Positions 14,590 through 15,056 of a stretch of DNA of 15,056 nt are shown one piece after another. The stretch is from assembly GCA_018241165.1 (NCBI GenBank), contig JAFEEK010000440.1, positions 1-15,056 on the forward strand. Direction: 5' to 3'. This stretch comes from Pseudomonadota bacterium. GTDB lineage: Bacteria > Pseudomonadota > Gammaproteobacteria > Xanthomonadales > Rhodanobacteraceae. The notes beneath the pieces are model-generated. The model saw only the letters and a program-made list of their open reading frames with translations, was not told the DNA's origin and did not search any database. Within the stretch, counting starts at the first letter, position 1; the number at the start of each line of letters is the position of its first letter. A program made the position numbers and the translations under genes.

Positions 14590-14724
14590 CCTCTCCCCCA
14601 TCGCCTGCGATGGGGGAGAGGGCAGGGTGAGGGGGCGACACCACATGATTCTTGGGCGATTGGATTTTCACGCGCCACCCCCTCACCCCAACCCTCTCCC
14701 CCGACAGCGTCGGGGGAGAGGGGG
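14590..14724. repeat. Double-hairpin CTCTCCC/GGGAGAG repeat, copy 2 (between rimO and the DUF3025 gene)
   Basis: This is built like copy 1. The left hairpin is at 14590-14621 (14-bp stem CCTCTCCCCCATCG, loop CCTG), followed by GCAGGGTGAGGGGG. A centre of about 40 bases follows, then CCCCCTCACCCCAAC and a right hairpin at 14692-14722 (14-bp stem CCCTCTCCCCCGAC, loop AGC). It starts five bases after the rimO stop. It fills the only intergenic stretch of about 150 bases in the window, and its stems could act on the ends of the rimO transcript. It ends within the Shine-Dalgarno of the next gene. Confidence 0.85.
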
Positions 14725-14725
14725 A
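14719..14725 (+). promoter_or_regulatory. Shine-Dalgarno AGGGGGA contributed by the repeat
   Basis: AGGGGGA lies six bases before the ATG at 14732 and consists of the last bases of the right repeat hairpin plus one base. An in-frame TAA at 14726-14728 shows that the gene cannot start further upstream. Confidence 0.65.
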
Positions 14726-14731
14726 TAAACG

Positions 14732-15056
14732 ATGCGTTTCGTCGCGCCCGCGCGTGAGGCGGTCGATGCGGAAGTCTTCGCACGCCCGCCACTGTCGCAA
14801 TGGAACGACTTCGGCGATCTGCTGCGCGGCGACTGGCCAGGCGTTTCGCGGTTGAACGCATGCCGAGTAGATGAGTCCTTTCGTTTTGTTGCGCAAACCC
14901 CCGAGCTGCTTGCCGACGGCGAGCACTACGAGCAGCGCATCTTCAAGCATGGCGCGATCGCCACGCGCGAGCGCAACTGGCACGATCTGCTGAACGCTTT
15001 GGTCTGGCTGCGTTTTCCCGAAATCAAACGCGCACTCAACGCGCGGCAAGTCGCAG
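14732..15056 (+). CDS. DUF3025 domain protein, N-terminal fragment
   Basis: An open frame runs from the ATG at 14732 to the window edge (108 codons). It encodes MRFVAPAREAVDAEVFARPP, then DFGDLLRGDWPGVSRLN, and a strongly conserved-looking block HYEQRIFKHGAIATRERNWHD followed by LLNALVWLRFPEIKRALNARQ. I recognise this block as the DUF3025 family, which has no established function. In-frame TAA at 14726-14728 leaves ATG 14732 as the first start, and a strong purine-rich Shine-Dalgarno precedes it. No signal peptide is visible in the part seen. The gene follows rimO on the same strand with a repeat between them, so co-transcription is possible only if the repeat hairpins do not terminate. Confidence 0.85.
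   Translation, partial: MRFVAPAREAVDAEVFARPPLSQWNDFGDLLRGDWPGVSRLNACRVDESFRFVAQTPELLADGEHYEQRIFKHGAIATRERNWHDLLNALVWLRFPEIKRALNARQVA

Noticed and set aside
14590..14724. CRISPR-like array
   Set aside because: There are only two mirrored units with differing sequence and one spacer; no regular direct repeats.

Overview
The window is GC-rich and densely coded, and looks like a chromosome of a gammaproteobacterium of the Xanthomonadales type (possibly Rhodanobacteraceae). The grounds are the form of Dcd (MSIKSD...WIRRMA start), an Rnk, a RimO followed by a DUF3025 protein, and TPR-GGDEF proteins. This placement rests on recognised protein sequence only. No tRNA, rRNA, CRISPR array, transposase or phage gene was seen.

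Layout. Bases 1-1590 (+) hold the C-terminus of an Mrp/ApbC-type Fe-S carrier ATPase, dcd (dCTP deaminase), and two small exported proteins that look like diverged copies of each other. Bases 1598-4028 (-) are a tightly overlapping operon: DUF969 membrane protein, DUF979 membrane protein, then pcp (pyroglutamyl peptidase). A divergent RibD-C/dihydrofolate-reductase-like gene (4081-4728, +) and rnk (4852-5265, +) follow. Bases 5262-8776 (-) are a second operon: dienelactone-hydrolase-like gene, HIT-family gene, then pxpB-pxpC-pxpA (5-oxoprolinase). Bases 8850-13167 (-) carry two tandem paralogous genes for exported TPR / membrane / GGDEF diguanylate cyclases. rimO (13266-14585, +) and the start of a DUF3025 gene (14732 onward, +) close the window.

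Functional reading. Pcp releases N-terminal pyroglutamate (5-oxoproline) from peptides, and PxpABC hydrolyses 5-oxoproline to glutamate with ATP. DUF969 and DUF979 lie in one operon with pcp and resemble two halves of a secondary transporter. Together they suggest a pyroglutamate scavenging module of uptake, peptide trimming and ring opening. The transport role is inference.

Non-coding structure. Two copies of a CTCTCCC/GGGAGAG double-hairpin repeat are present. One (about 3257-3364) lies inside the 3' end of the DUF969 gene and is translated as an in-frame tail. The other (about 14590-14724) lies between rimO and the DUF3025 gene and ends in that gene's Shine-Dalgarno sequence. A clear intrinsic terminator follows the first GGDEF gene. 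A TTGACA/TACGCT promoter precedes the pxp operon, and the two GGDEF genes share similar upstream elements. Every stretch over 120 bases without a gene is accounted for; the only one near 150 bases (14586-14731) is filled by the repeat.
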